From Rubrivivax sp. SCN 71-131 (lineage in GTDB: Bacteria; Pseudomonadota; Gammaproteobacteria; Burkholderiales; Burkholderiaceae_C): a stretch of DNA of 64,000 nt. The stretch spans positions 1 through 64,000 of the forward strand of contig MEFD01000030.1 of the NCBI GenBank assembly GCA_001724995.1, in the 5' to 3' direction. The notes beneath the pieces were generated by a model that worked only from the letters and a program-made list of their open reading frames with translations, was not told where the DNA came from and searched no databases. Both the position numbers and the translations under genes were made by a program. This document shows, piece after piece, positions 1 through 6,883 of this stretch (positions are counted from its first letter, which is position 1; every line of letters begins with the position of its first letter).

Positions 1-354
<354 letters not shown>

Positions 355-358
<4 letters not shown>

Positions 359-627
359 TTCGCCCACTTCGAGCCCCGCAGGTTGTCGCGCGCGGCGTCG
401 GTCGCTGCGATGATCTCGATGGCCTCGGTCAGCGCGATCTCCGGCACGCGCCCGCTGATCTTCGATCCCGGGCCGACACCGCGCAGCGCGATCTCGTGCA
501 GCGTGTTGGCGCCTTTCCAGTACCAGATGCGCTGCGCATCGGAGAGGACAACTTCCTTCCCTTCTCGGGACTTCAGATCGCCGACGTGGACGCCGGCGGA
601 GTAGGTTCGGACGATGACAAATGCCAT
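355..627 (-). CDS. DUF6948-like phage protein, copy 1
   Basis: This is a 90-residue soluble protein with a good Shine-Dalgarno sequence (AGGAG) six bases before its ATG. It shares the patterns [17 protein letters not shown] and PEI-LTEAIE with the protein at 3635-3877, so the two are paralogues within one operon. I recognise the family as DUF6948-like from memory. No catalytic motif is visible. Its last codons overlap the start of the Gly-X protein. The function is unknown. Confidence 0.8.
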
Positions 628-751
628 TTCGGCTCCTGGTTATGCGGCAGTGCCGCGGTGGTGGTGCAGCGGCCCAGGCGCAAACTGGGCTATTGGGCGA
701 GGAGGAAGTCGAGGCGACCCTCACCGGGCTTCCGGCCGCTGCGTTGATGGG

Positions 752-967
752 TCAGGCTGCCGGCGTCGTCCGCGCAGCCTCCGCTGCTGTGCCGATCGCT
801 CGGCCGTAGTCGATGCACTCGCGCAGCAGTTGCTCGCGCTGTGCCTTGCTCGTCAGGGCCGCGAGTGCGCCGGCCATGTAGGCGCGTCGGATGGCGCGCT
901 CGGCCACTGAGCCCGGCGCCGCTTTCTCGGCCGCGTACTCGGCGGCCTGCTCGGGGAGCGGGGTCAC
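752..967 (-). CDS. Small hypothetical phage protein (71 aa)
   Basis: This short, alanine-rich, mostly helical protein has an ATG start that overlaps the upstream stop in an ATGA junction, which supports it as a real operon member. No family was recognised. The 124 bases between it and the next gene (628-751) hold no convincing gene. The gap includes the Shine-Dalgarno sequence of the downstream gene. Confidence 0.6.
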   Translation of the reverse strand: MTPLPEQAAEYAAEKAAPGSVAERAIRRAYMAGALAALTSKAQREQLLRECIDYGRAIGTAAEAARTTPAA

Positions 968-1197
968 GTGGACGACTCCTGCGGCTGCTCGTGCTGCTGC
1001 TCGGCGCCGGCGTCCTCGACGGCGCGCCCGCTGCCCAGCAGCGAGACCAGCGCCTCATGCGAAGCCACTTGCACGCCGAGCGTCTCGCGGGCCACGTAGT
1101 TGCGCGCAGCGGCCTGGCTGACCGCGCGCACGAGGCGCTTGGCGCTGGCGCCGCGTTCGGTGACGAGATAGATGCGAGTGGTCAAAGTGTCCTCCAC
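964..1197 (-). CDS. Small hypothetical phage protein (77 aa)
   Basis: The GTG-initiated protein begins with a beta-like segment (TRIYLVTE), continues with a basic helix and ends in a Gln/Glu-rich tail. The stop overlaps the next start (ATGA) and the gene follows the upstream gene by six bases, so it fits the operon. I recognise no family. The polar C-terminus looks disordered. Confidence 0.6.
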   Translation of the reverse strand: MEDTLTTRIYLVTERGASAKRLVRAVSQAAARNYVARETLGVQVASHEALVSLLGSGRAVEDAGAEQQHEQPQESST

Positions 1198-1203
1198 GAA
1201 TGG

Positions 1204-1908
1204 TCAGGCATCGCCGAAGCGGTCGGCGTAGGCCTTGTTCAGTTCCGCCTGTTCGGCGGGGTTGAGCGCTTCGCGGGCGCCGTCCAAGATGGCTGCAGCC
1301 TCGTCAGCGTTCGGCGCTTCATTGATTTCGGCGACGAACTTCCGGAGCTGCGCGCTCGGCGCCAGCTCCTGCGTTCTGCGGTCGTACTCGGCCTTGAAGG
1401 CGGCGCGGCGCTCATCGTCCTTCGTTGCCTTGTATGCCTTGGAGAAGACCTCTTTCAGTGCTTCGATGGTCGATGCGCTCTTGATGGCCGCGGTGAACTC
1501 GGCGTCTCCATCGGCCAGGCGCTTGATCTCGTAGAGTGCCTTCTTCCCTTTGGTCACGGCGAGCGAGACCTTGATGTCCGCAGCGATGTGCGACAGGTGC
1601 GAGATGCGCACCCCGCCCACCAGGTCTTTGCCGAAGCGCACGTCGGGGTCGTTGTAGACACGCATGGACTTGCCGGGCCACTGCGTGCCGTCGTGGCCCC
1701 AGGCCAGCACCAGCACCTTGCGCATGGTGAGGCACGGCTTGAAGGGCCTGCCCTTGTCGCCTTCGTAGTGGACGGTCACCGGCTGGTCGCCGCTGCTGGC
1801 GCTGACGCGAGTCACGGTGATGGTCATCGGACCGCCGATGAGCTGGTCGGCGTTGAGCTGGTCGCTCTTGGGCACGATGGTGTGCCGCAGGTCTGTTACG
1901 TCGATCAC
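1204..1908 (-). CDS. Phage early protein downstream of RecE-like nuclease
   Basis: The GTG-initiated protein has 234 residues. The N-terminal half is beta-rich with conserved-looking WPGKSMRVYNDP and GGVRISHLSHI segments. The C-terminal half is charged and helical. It starts four bases after the stop of the PD-(D/E)XK nuclease gene. In many phages the gene paired with such a nuclease encodes a single-strand annealing or binding protein, so that role is possible. However, no RecT, Erf, Rad52 or SSB motif is visible, and the assignment rests on position alone. Confidence 0.75.
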   Translation of the reverse strand: MIDVTDLRHTIVPKSDQLNADQLIGGPMTITVTRVSASSGDQPVTVHYEGDKGRPFKPCLTMRKVLVLAWGHDGTQWPGKSMRVYNDPDVRFGKDLVGGVRISHLSHIAADIKVSLAVTKGKKALYEIKRLADGDAEFTAAIKSASTIEALKEVFSKAYKATKDDERRAAFKAEYDRRTQELAPSAQLRKFVAEINEAPNADEAAAILDGAREALNPAEQAELNKAYADRFGDA

Positions 1909-1912
1909 GGGA

Positions 1913-2803
1913 TCACTCCACGAATGAGACCTCGACTTCGGCGCTGCGCTTGGCGTAGGCCGGGTAGTCGAGAAGTTGCTTTCCGTCGCCGTAGGCGGGC
2001 CAGCGGTCTTCTTTGCGGCACCACGCCAAGCGCTGCATCAGCTCAGCGCGCTCGTCGCTGGCCTGGCTGATCATTTCGTCGGTGAGGTCGTAGGGCACGG
2101 CCAGCACCGGCGGCGCAGAGGTCACGGCCGCGAAGATGAAATCCTCGACCTTGAGCCGCGCGCCGAGCTGCAGCGCGTCGATGTAGTGCGCGCGCTGCAG
2201 CTCGTACTTCATGCGCGCCGCCGTGCGCCCGAACGCGGCCGGCGATTCGTCGGCCGTGGACTTCAGCTCGAGGATGCGCGCAGACTTGTCGCTGGCCTGA
2301 AGCCAGTCGATACGGGCCTTGCAGTAAAGGCGGGCGTCGGGGTCGATCCAGAAGACAGAGACCTCACCGTGGCCGGCGGATAGCAGCTTGGCGAGCTCGG
2401 GAACGGCCGCAATGGCCGCAAGCTGCTGCCGGCAGATCGCGAAGTCCTCGGCGCTGATGATCTCGCGCGATCCGGCCCTCTGCTGCCAGTCGCGCCACCA
2501 CGCCTTCGCGGCCTCGCTGCTCTCGTTGGACTTCTTTGCGGCCCACTGCGCCTCGGTCGGCCGGCGCGGCGCGTCCTCCGGCACCACGATGTAGCGCGCC
2601 GCCATTGCATCCGGCTCCAGCAGCGCGCAGTGCGCCAGTGTGCCGCGCAGCATTGGACGCGTGGGCGTGATCGCGATGCGGTGCCTGTAGTGCCATGGCG
2701 AGCGCGAGAACACACGCAGGCCGCTGGCGCTGACAGCGTCGACGGCGTGGTAGTCGTCGAAGGGCATGTTGTAGTACACGCCCATGGGGCGCGCTGCGCG
2801 CAT
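1913..2803 (-). CDS. PD-(D/E)XK exonuclease, RecE-like (DUF3799 type)
   Basis: The 296-residue protein has the RecB/RecE nuclease signatures. A GTLAHCALLEP helix supplies His near residue 58, Asp166 lies in KARIDWL, and the E-x-K pair (Glu179, Lys181) lies in ILELKS. A Tyr/Gln motif follows near residue 200 (KYELQRAHYIDAL). The N-terminus (GVYYNMPFDDYH) is typical of phage DUF3799 proteins. The expected role is 5'-3' resection of double-stranded ends for phage recombination. The ATG at 2803 forms a TGATG junction with the upstream stop. A GTG one codon earlier is an alternative start. Confidence 0.88.
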   Translation of the reverse strand: MRAARPMGVYYNMPFDDYHAVDAVSASGLRVFSRSPWHYRHRIAITPTRPMLRGTLAHCALLEPDAMAARYIVVPEDAPRRPTEAQWAAKKSNESSEAAKAWWRDWQQRAGSREIISAEDFAICRQQLAAIAAVPELAKLLSAGHGEVSVFWIDPDARLYCKARIDWLQASDKSARILELKSTADESPAAFGRTAARMKYELQRAHYIDALQLGARLKVEDFIFAAVTSAPPVLAVPYDLTDEMISQASDERAELMQRLAWCRKEDRWPAYGDGKQLLDYPAYAKRSAEVEVSFVE

Positions 2804-2934
2804 CACAGCACCATCGCCAGCAGCGCCGCGGCCAGCACTGCGCCGAGCACGACGAGGGGAACGACGACGGCGCCGGCGCCGTCAAGCGGGTCGAGCTCGC
2901 CGCCGCGCGGCGGGTCTTCGGTGTCGGTGGTCAT
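2803..2934 (-). CDS. Tiny membrane protein (43 aa)
   Basis: An acidic N-terminal half (TTDTEDPP) is followed by one strongly hydrophobic stretch (VVVPLVVLGAVLAAALLAMV) that runs to the C-terminus. It would be a single-pass protein with a cytoplasmic N-terminus. The ATG overlaps the upstream stop (ATGA) and the stop overlaps the nuclease start, so it sits in the translational chain. The function is unknown. Its position near the recombination genes recalls small early accessory proteins. Confidence 0.6.
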   Translation of the reverse strand: MTTDTEDPPRGGELDPLDGAGAVVVPLVVLGAVLAAALLAMVL

Positions 2935-3131
2935 GCGGACTCCTTGCGCGGCGCGCGCTGGTCGAGCAGCCAGCCGCGCTTGGTGGCGCGCACGACAGCC
3001 ACGGCGCGCATCCACGCGAGCTGCAGTTCGGGTGCGTCCGGCCACAGCCGCGCCGCGCTTTGCGCGAGGTGCTCGCGTTGCGCGCGCTCTTGGCGCGTGG
3101 TGAGCAGGCGCAGCGCGCTCATGGCAGCCAC
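2931..3131 (-). CDS. Small basic phage protein (66 aa)
   Basis: The protein is Arg- and Trp-containing, predicted helical and very basic. Two in-frame ATGs lie three codons apart, and the second (3122) is equally plausible. It overlaps its upstream neighbour by 13 bases and its downstream neighbour by 4. No family was recognised. Confidence 0.55.
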   Translation of the reverse strand: MAAMSALRLLTTRQERAQREHLAQSAARLWPDAPELQLAWMRAVAVVRATKRGWLLDQRAPRKESA

Positions 3132-3202
3132 CCCGCGGCGATGCCGATGAGCACGGCGGCGAACATGGCTGCGATGAGCCGGTCATAAGCGGCGGCGCTC
3201 AT
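3119..3202 (-). CDS. Micro-protein with one membrane helix (27 aa)
   Basis: The product has only 27 residues: a short polar start followed by a hydrophobic helix (MFAAVLIGIAAGWLP). The ATG overlaps the upstream TGA, exactly as for its neighbours, and without it a hole would be left in the chain of overlapping genes. Such micro-proteins are usually missed by gene callers. The function is unknown. Confidence 0.45.
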   Translation of the reverse strand: MSAAAYDRLIAAMFAAVLIGIAAGWLP

Positions 3203-3453
3203 TCGGCGGCCTCCCGCAGCAGCGCCGCGCGCGCCAGCTCGGCGATGCGCTGCTGCGCGCTGTCGCTGAGGTCGTCGGCGTCGAGGTAGAGGCCTCCGTG
3301 CAGCAGGCCGTCGACGTGGATGACGCCGTTTGCCAGCGTGACGAGGGCCGTAGCCGGCGCGTCGTTGAAGTCGATTCCGACCTCGTGCTCGTCGCCGTAC
3401 TCCGGCACCTGGTCGAGCCAGCGGTCGCGGTGGGCGCAGGCGTCGAAGCTCAT
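3199..3453 (-). CDS. Hypothetical phage early protein (84 aa)
   Basis: This acidic protein has a beta-rich centre and a helical C-terminus (SAQQRIAELARAAL). It is joined by ATGA overlaps to both neighbours. No family was recognised and no metal-binding or catalytic motif is visible. Confidence 0.6.
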   Translation of the reverse strand: MSFDACAHRDRWLDQVPEYGDEHEVGIDFNDAPATALVTLANGVIHVDGLLHGGLYLDADDLSDSAQQRIAELARAALLREAAE

Positions 3454-3638
3454 GACGGCATCTCCGCGTAGGCGCGCTCAAGCGCCTGCACGAGCGTGTC
3501 GCGCAGGGCCTCGCGTGCATCGAGCCATTCCCGCGCGACGCGCACCTGCCGCAGCCGACCGTTGCCGTCGAAGCTGCATGTCCAGTCGATGCCCCACAGA
3601 CGCACGGCGACGATCGGGGAGATGATGCCGGCGCTCAT
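3450..3638 (-). CDS. Hypothetical phage early protein (62 aa)
   Basis: The N-terminal part reads as a small beta sheet (VRLWGIDWTCSFDGNGRLRQV). A helix follows that ends in ALERAYAEMPS. The start is the ATG that overlaps the stop of the first gene of the operon. Longer readings upstream would run into that gene. The function is unknown. Confidence 0.6.
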   Translation of the reverse strand: MSAGIISPIVAVRLWGIDWTCSFDGNGRLRQVRVAREWLDAREALRDTLVQALERAYAEMPS

Positions 3639-3877
3639 GCTGCGGCCTCCGGCGCCACCGGGATCAGCTCTATGGCCTCCGTCAGCGTGATCTCCGGCAC
3701 GGGCTCGCTGATTCGCGTCCAGTCCTGCGCTGGACCGCGAAGGGCCAGCTCGTGCAGCGTGTTGGCGCCGCGCCAACGCCAGATGCGGACAGCGTCGGTG
3801 AGCACGACGGTCTTGCCGTCGTGGCTCTTGAGCGTGCCGACGTGGACACCGGCGCTGTAGGTTCGGATCAGGTGCAT
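3635..3877 (-). CDS. DUF6948-like phage protein, copy 2 (first gene of leftward operon)
   Basis: This 80-residue paralogue of the protein at 355-627 shares [19 protein letters not shown] and GANTLHELALRG. It has a strong Shine-Dalgarno sequence (GAGGAGA) about eight bases before the ATG. As the first gene after the operator-controlled promoter it should be expressed early and silenced in the lysogen. The function is unknown. Confidence 0.8.
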   Translation of the reverse strand: MHLIRTYSAGVHVGTLKSHDGKTVVLTDAVRIWRWRGANTLHELALRGPAQDWTRISEPVPEITLTEAIELIPVAPEAAA

Positions 3878-3915
3878 CGCTTCTCTCCTCGCCCCGGGGT
3901 GGGGTGTGGGGAGAG

Positions 3916-3949
3916 ACTCTAGCGCGAAGCTAGGCTAGCGTCAAGCTAG
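3916..3949 (-). promoter_or_regulatory. Leftward early promoter (PL-like) with two overlapping operators
   Basis: Reading leftward, TTGACG and TAGAGT are separated by 17 bases, a good sigma-70 promoter (5/6 and 4/6 matches). Two copies of the palindrome CTAGC-N5-GCTAG lie at 3919-3933 and 3935-3949, 16 bases apart. One overlaps the -10 element and the other covers the -35 element. A third copy lies at 5349-5363. This is the layout expected for phage repressor operators. The binding protein is inferred, not shown. Confidence 0.8.
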
Positions 3950-3973
3950 TTTGCCGCCACAATCGCACCCACG

Positions 3974-3995
3974 AAAAAAGCCCGCCGAGGCGGGC
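3974..3995 (-). terminator. Rho-independent terminator of the lipoprotein gene
   Basis: Reading leftward, a perfect 7-bp GC stem (GCCCGCC / GGCGGGC) with a two-base loop is followed directly by six T residues. It lies downstream of the lipoprotein gene. It would insulate that gene from the leftward early operon, whose promoter begins 25 bases further on. Confidence 0.85.
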
Positions 3996-4017
3996 AGGAG
4001 GTTGGGGGATGCGAAGG

Positions 4018-4089
4018 TCAGCGCGGGCGCGCGTAGCGCAGCAACTCGTCGATGGCGGCGATCAATGCGATGATCACGATCTGCTTCAT
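4018..4089 (-). CDS. Possible micro-protein after the lipoprotein gene (23 aa)
   Basis: An ATG six bases after the lipoprotein stop opens a 23-codon frame with a hydrophobic start (MKQIVIIALIAAI) and a basic end. It lies before the terminator, so it would be on the same mRNA. There is no clear Shine-Dalgarno sequence, so translation would depend on coupling. It may be chance. Confidence 0.3.
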   Translation of the reverse strand: MKQIVIIALIAAIDELLRYARPR

Positions 4090-4095
4090 TGGCGC

Positions 4096-4677
4096 CTACC
4101 GCTGGAACGCCGTGTCCAGCTCATAGCCAGCCCCGGCCACGACCAGCAAGAGCAGCGCGGTGTCGGTGAACGCGATCCCGGCAACATCGTTCAGCGGGCC
4201 ATTGGCCGTGCTTTCCAGGCACGTGCGACCGTTGGTGTACACCACGCAGGGCTGGCCATCGACGGACGTAACGCCGCTGCCTGTCAGTGAAACGGTGGTC
4301 GCAGGGGCCGTCACTTGGACGCGGTCGACGGTGCGCGTCGCTGAGCTAGACGCCGAAGGCCAGCCCACCACTTGCGCTGTGCCGGTCGAGAGATAGGTTG
4401 CCGTGACGGGCGACGAAATCGTTTCCGTGCCCACGATCGCGCCAGTGCAGCCGCTCTGCTGGTAGTAGTCGCTGCGCAGGGTCAGAGTGAGCGCGCGGCC
4501 ATCGGCGGATGCGGTCGACGTCATCGTGCCGCGCTCGTGCCTATCGCAGTAGGTATAGGTGCCGGAGTACTTGGCCAGCGGGCCCTGAGGATGATCTGCG
4601 TCATCATCGCCGCCGCCGCCGCCACAGGCAGCCAAAAGCATCGCAACGGCAGCCGCGGCCGCAAGTGTTCTGCTCAT
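4096..4677 (-). CDS. Prophage-encoded lipoprotein (moron candidate)
   Basis: The 193-residue protein has a short signal peptide ending in LLAAC (lipid-modified Cys18), then a Gly/Asp spacer and a Ser/Thr-rich beta domain with several Cys residues. Glycine after the lipidated Cys favours outer-membrane sorting. It lies between the leftward operon and the repressor gene and has its own terminator. That is typical of genes expressed from a repressed prophage. The likely role is lysogenic conversion or superinfection exclusion at the cell surface (inference). No family was recognised. The 177 bases upstream (4678-4854) show no convincing promoter. Confidence 0.8.
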   Translation of the reverse strand: MSRTLAAAAAVAMLLAACGGGGGDDDADHPQGPLAKYSGTYTYCDRHERGTMTSTASADGRALTLTLRSDYYQQSGCTGAIVGTETISSPVTATYLSTGTAQVVGWPSASSSATRTVDRVQVTAPATTVSLTGSGVTSVDGQPCVVYTNGRTCLESTANGPLNDVAGIAFTDTALLLLVVAGAGYELDTAFQR

Positions 4678-4854
4678 TTTGGTCACTCGGTTGGTTGGAG
4701 AGGGCGGATGTTCCTGCCCCGTCGACGCGGGCGGATCAGAACAACCCCCAATGCTGATGCAGATCAATGACAACCCCCGCGGACGAGTGGGGCGGCATGC
4801 ACGTATTGACCGATGCGCGAGCGGCGCACTTCGGGAAAGAGTACAGACGCGCGA

Positions 4855-5289
4855 TCATCTGTGCGGCGCGGCGTGTTTGCCAGACGAGGCCGGGCGCGGC
4901 TCTTGCAGCCACTGCAGCAGGTCGCGCTCGACGTGCTCGAGCGGCGCAGTTCCCTCGATGGCCGCGCGCACTGCCCCCAGCACCTTGCCGGCCGTGTAGC
5001 CGTCCAGCCCCGGCAGCCGCCCCAGCACCACCGGCAGCGCCTCACCCAGCGTCGGCGCGGCCGGGGAGGGTGGGGCGGTGGAGGAGGCGTCGAGCCAGCC
5101 CGGGAAGTGCCGATCCAGCCGCTCCCTCAGCGAGCGACCAACAGACCGCGGCGCGCCTGACTTCAGTGGGATGCCGCGCAGGATCTGATACAGGGCCTGC
5201 TCGCTGGCGCCGATAGTGTCGGCAATCTCTTGGCGGCGGGCGGCACTTGTGCCGATCAAGCGCCGCAGCGCCTCAACTGCTGGGTCCAT
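4855..5289 (-). CDS. Putative phage repressor (HTH, no peptidase domain)
   Basis: The 144-residue protein has an HTH-like segment at residues 17-45 (ARRQEIADTIGASEQALYQ). A Pro-rich linker and a helical C-terminal part, probably for oligomerisation, follow. It lacks an S24 peptidase domain, so RecA-stimulated self-cleavage is not expected. The ATG at 5289 was chosen because an upstream in-frame ATG at 5376 would put the operator at 5349-5363 inside the gene. The gene diverges from a Cro-like gene, which supports a CI-like role. The identity of the true repressor is inferred from position. Confidence 0.75.
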   Translation of the reverse strand: MDPAVEALRRLIGTSAARRQEIADTIGASEQALYQILRGIPLKSGAPRSVGRSLRERLDRHFPGWLDASSTAPPSPAAPTLGEALPVVLGRLPGLDGYTAGKVLGAVRAAIEGTAPLEHVERDLLQWLQEPRPASSGKHAAPHR

Positions 5290-5337
5290 GCCCGCGATGG
5301 TCGAGCGCCATGCTAGGGCTCGGCAAGTCGCCGGGGC

Positions 5338-5366
5338 TAGACCGTTGCCTAGCCTTAGGCTAGACT
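5338..5366 (+). promoter_or_regulatory. Rightward early promoter (PR-like) with operator
   Basis: TAGACC and TAGACT are separated by 17 bases (4/6 matches each). The palindrome CTAGC-CTTAG-GCTAG at 5349-5363 sits in the spacer and overlaps the -10 element. Additional GCTAG half-sites occur at 5312-5316 and 5336-5340. The predicted transcript would start within about two bases of the ATG at 5375, so the mRNA may be leaderless. Confidence 0.6.
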
Positions 5367-5374
5367 GCGGCGCC

Positions 5375-5653
5375 ATGGATGACTTTTCTTCCGCCGACAG
5401 GCACTCGCTCGCCGCCGCGACTGGCCTGCACGAGCAGTACCTGTATCAGTGCATGACCGGCCGGCGGCAGATGGCCCCCGAACGCTGCCCCGCCATCGAA
5501 CGCGCCACCGACGGCCGCGTGACGGTGGAGGAGCTGCGCCCGGACCTGGCCGAGCGCTGGTACCGCATCCCAGACCCCGCGTGGCCGCACCCCAAGGGCA
5601 GGCCGCTGCTGGATGTGGCCGCGCCGGGGAAGGAGGCGCGCGATGCGGCGTGA
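5375..5653 (+). CDS. Cro-like HTH protein (YdaS-like)
   Basis: The 92-residue protein has an HTH near residues 8-40 (RHSLAAATGLHEQYLYQCMT, then GRRQM). The continuation PERCPAIERATDGRVTVEELRPD is typical of YdaS/Cro-type phage regulators. A Trp/Pro-rich tail follows. It is the first rightward gene and diverges from the repressor gene across shared operators, so it probably acts as the lytic-side regulator. Confidence 0.8.
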   Translation: MDDFSSADRHSLAAATGLHEQYLYQCMTGRRQMAPERCPAIERATDGRVTVEELRPDLAERWYRIPDPAWPHPKGRPLLDVAAPGKEARDAA

Positions 5654-5722
5654 GCGGGTCGTCATGGCGCAACTGTCGCTTGTGATGCCTCTCAACTGCT
5701 CTCAACAAGGTTGCGCAGCGTT

Positions 5723-6094
5723 GTGAACCAGATCGCCATCCCCGTGGAAATCAGCCTCGTCGAGGTCGAGCGCAAGCAGTCGCTCGGCAAGGCCATCACC
5801 TACTGCTACGAGTCGGCCGGCCTCGAAGCCAAGCAGATCGCGGCCGAGCTGGGCAGCGACAAGGGCCAGCTCTCGCGCTGGGAGAGCGGCGGCGAGGGCG
5901 TCGTCTGGCCGAAGCTGTCCAAGCTCATGGACACCTGCGGCAACGACGCGCCTCTGCTGTGGATGGCGCACGCGCGCGGCTACGACCTGCACGCGATGCG
6001 CAAGCGCGAGACCGAACTGCAGGCCGAACTGCGGCGCGCACGCGAGGAGAACGCCGCGCTGCGGCGCGTGCTGATGGGGAGCGGCGCGCGATGA
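5723..6094 (+). CDS. Early HTH regulator with C-terminal coiled coil
   Basis: An HTH segment (KQIAAELGSDKGQLSRWESG) is followed by a coiled coil (RKRETELQAELRRAREENAA) that ends the protein, suggesting an oligomeric DNA-binding protein. In this position, second rightward gene after Cro, phages often encode a CII-type activator. The GTG at 5723 is preferred, with a TTG at 5711 as an alternative. The next gene overlaps by four bases. Confidence 0.75.
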   Translation: MNQIAIPVEISLVEVERKQSLGKAITYCYESAGLEAKQIAAELGSDKGQLSRWESGGEGVVWPKLSKLMDTCGNDAPLLWMAHARGYDLHAMRKRETELQAELRRAREENAALRRVLMGSGAR

Positions 6095-6282
6095 GCGACC
6101 GCATCCGCACGGCGCCTGATGCGCCATGGATACCCGTCGGCGAGGGGCTTGCCGTCAGCTCGTGGCTGTGCGCGCTGTGCTCGTCGCGCAAGTACAGCCA
6201 CGCAGGGCGGCGCAAGTGGCGCGGGCTGTGGGTGTGCGTGGGGTGCGCGGAGCGGCGGCGGGCGAAGGAGGTGGCGGCATGA
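6091..6282 (+). CDS. Small zinc-ribbon phage protein (63 aa)
   Basis: Two CxxC knuckles (CALC near residue 27 and CVGC near residue 50) are separated by a basic stretch, which fits a four-cysteine zinc ribbon. The protein is basic and may bind nucleic acid. The ATG overlaps the previous stop. Confidence 0.7.
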   Translation: MSDRIRTAPDAPWIPVGEGLAVSSWLCALCSSRKYSHAGRRKWRGLWVCVGCAERRRAKEVAA

Positions 6283-6548
6283 GCAAAGACGCGAGCGAAC
6301 GCGGCCCAGCCACTCCGGCCGAGGCCGAGGATCTCGCCAAGAGGGCCGTCGGCGAGTACCTGACCGCGTGTCGCATGACCGAGCGCGCGCAGATCGCCAA
6401 CTACGCGATGACGCTTTGCAGCGTGGCCGGCGTCGTGATGGCGCAGGCGGCCGGCAGTGAAGACGCGGCGCTGCGCCTTGAGGTGACCGCCGCGTTCGTG
6501 CGCCGCGCGATGCCGGCTGATCCAGCAGAGCTGAGGCCGATCCAATGA
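6279..6548 (+). CDS. Hypothetical phage early protein (89 aa)
   Basis: The protein is predicted all-helical. It has ATGA overlaps at both ends of the gene and no recognisable motif. It belongs to the chain of small genes between the regulators and the replication initiator. Confidence 0.6.
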   Translation: MSKDASERGPATPAEAEDLAKRAVGEYLTACRMTERAQIANYAMTLCSVAGVVMAQAAGSEDAALRLEVTAAFVRRAMPADPAELRPIQ

Positions 6549-6799
6549 CAACGCCACGCAGCAGTACGGCCGTCATCATTTGCGCACTCAACGTCCTAGG
6601 CGCCGAGCTGGATAGCCCGGACGGCGTGGCAAATGCAACCTGCTACGAGGCTGCGGGCCGGATCCAAGAGCTGCTTGCCGACCTCGCCGTCGTGCTGCCG
6701 GCTGTCCGTCGGACGGCGGAAAGGGCGAGCCGGCGCGATAAGGCAGGCAGGGCGTTCCGCGCCGCGGCCAATCGGCTCGCAGGGGAGGTGCTGGCATGA
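6545..6799 (+). CDS. Hypothetical phage early protein (84 aa)
   Basis: The protein is helical with a basic C-terminal half (RRTAERASRRDKAGRAF). It overlaps its neighbours by four bases on each side. No family was recognised. Confidence 0.6.
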   Translation: MTTPRSSTAVIICALNVLGAELDSPDGVANATCYEAAGRIQELLADLAVVLPAVRRTAERASRRDKAGRAFRAAANRLAGEVLA

Positions 6800-6879
6800 G
6801 CGTCACCCGCCACGCGCTGGCAGAGGCGGTGCACAGGGCGATGCGGCTCATGGATGGGCTGATGGGTGGAGGGATCTAG
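6796..6879 (+). CDS. Micro-ORF before the replication gene (27 aa)
   Basis: The ATG overlaps the previous stop, and the frame ends five bases before the next ATG. It contains Met-rich repeats (MRLMDGLMGGG). The bases near its end (GGTGGAGGGATC) also supply the Shine-Dalgarno region of the replication gene, so it may act mainly by translational coupling. The function is unknown. Confidence 0.45.
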   Translation: MSVTRHALAEAVHRAMRLMDGLMGGGI

Positions 6880-6883
6880 ACGC

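Noticed and set aside
5290..5376. Longer repressor starting at ATG 5376
   Set aside because: It would place the operator palindrome and the PR-like promoter inside the coding region. ATG 5289 gives a compact HTH protein.
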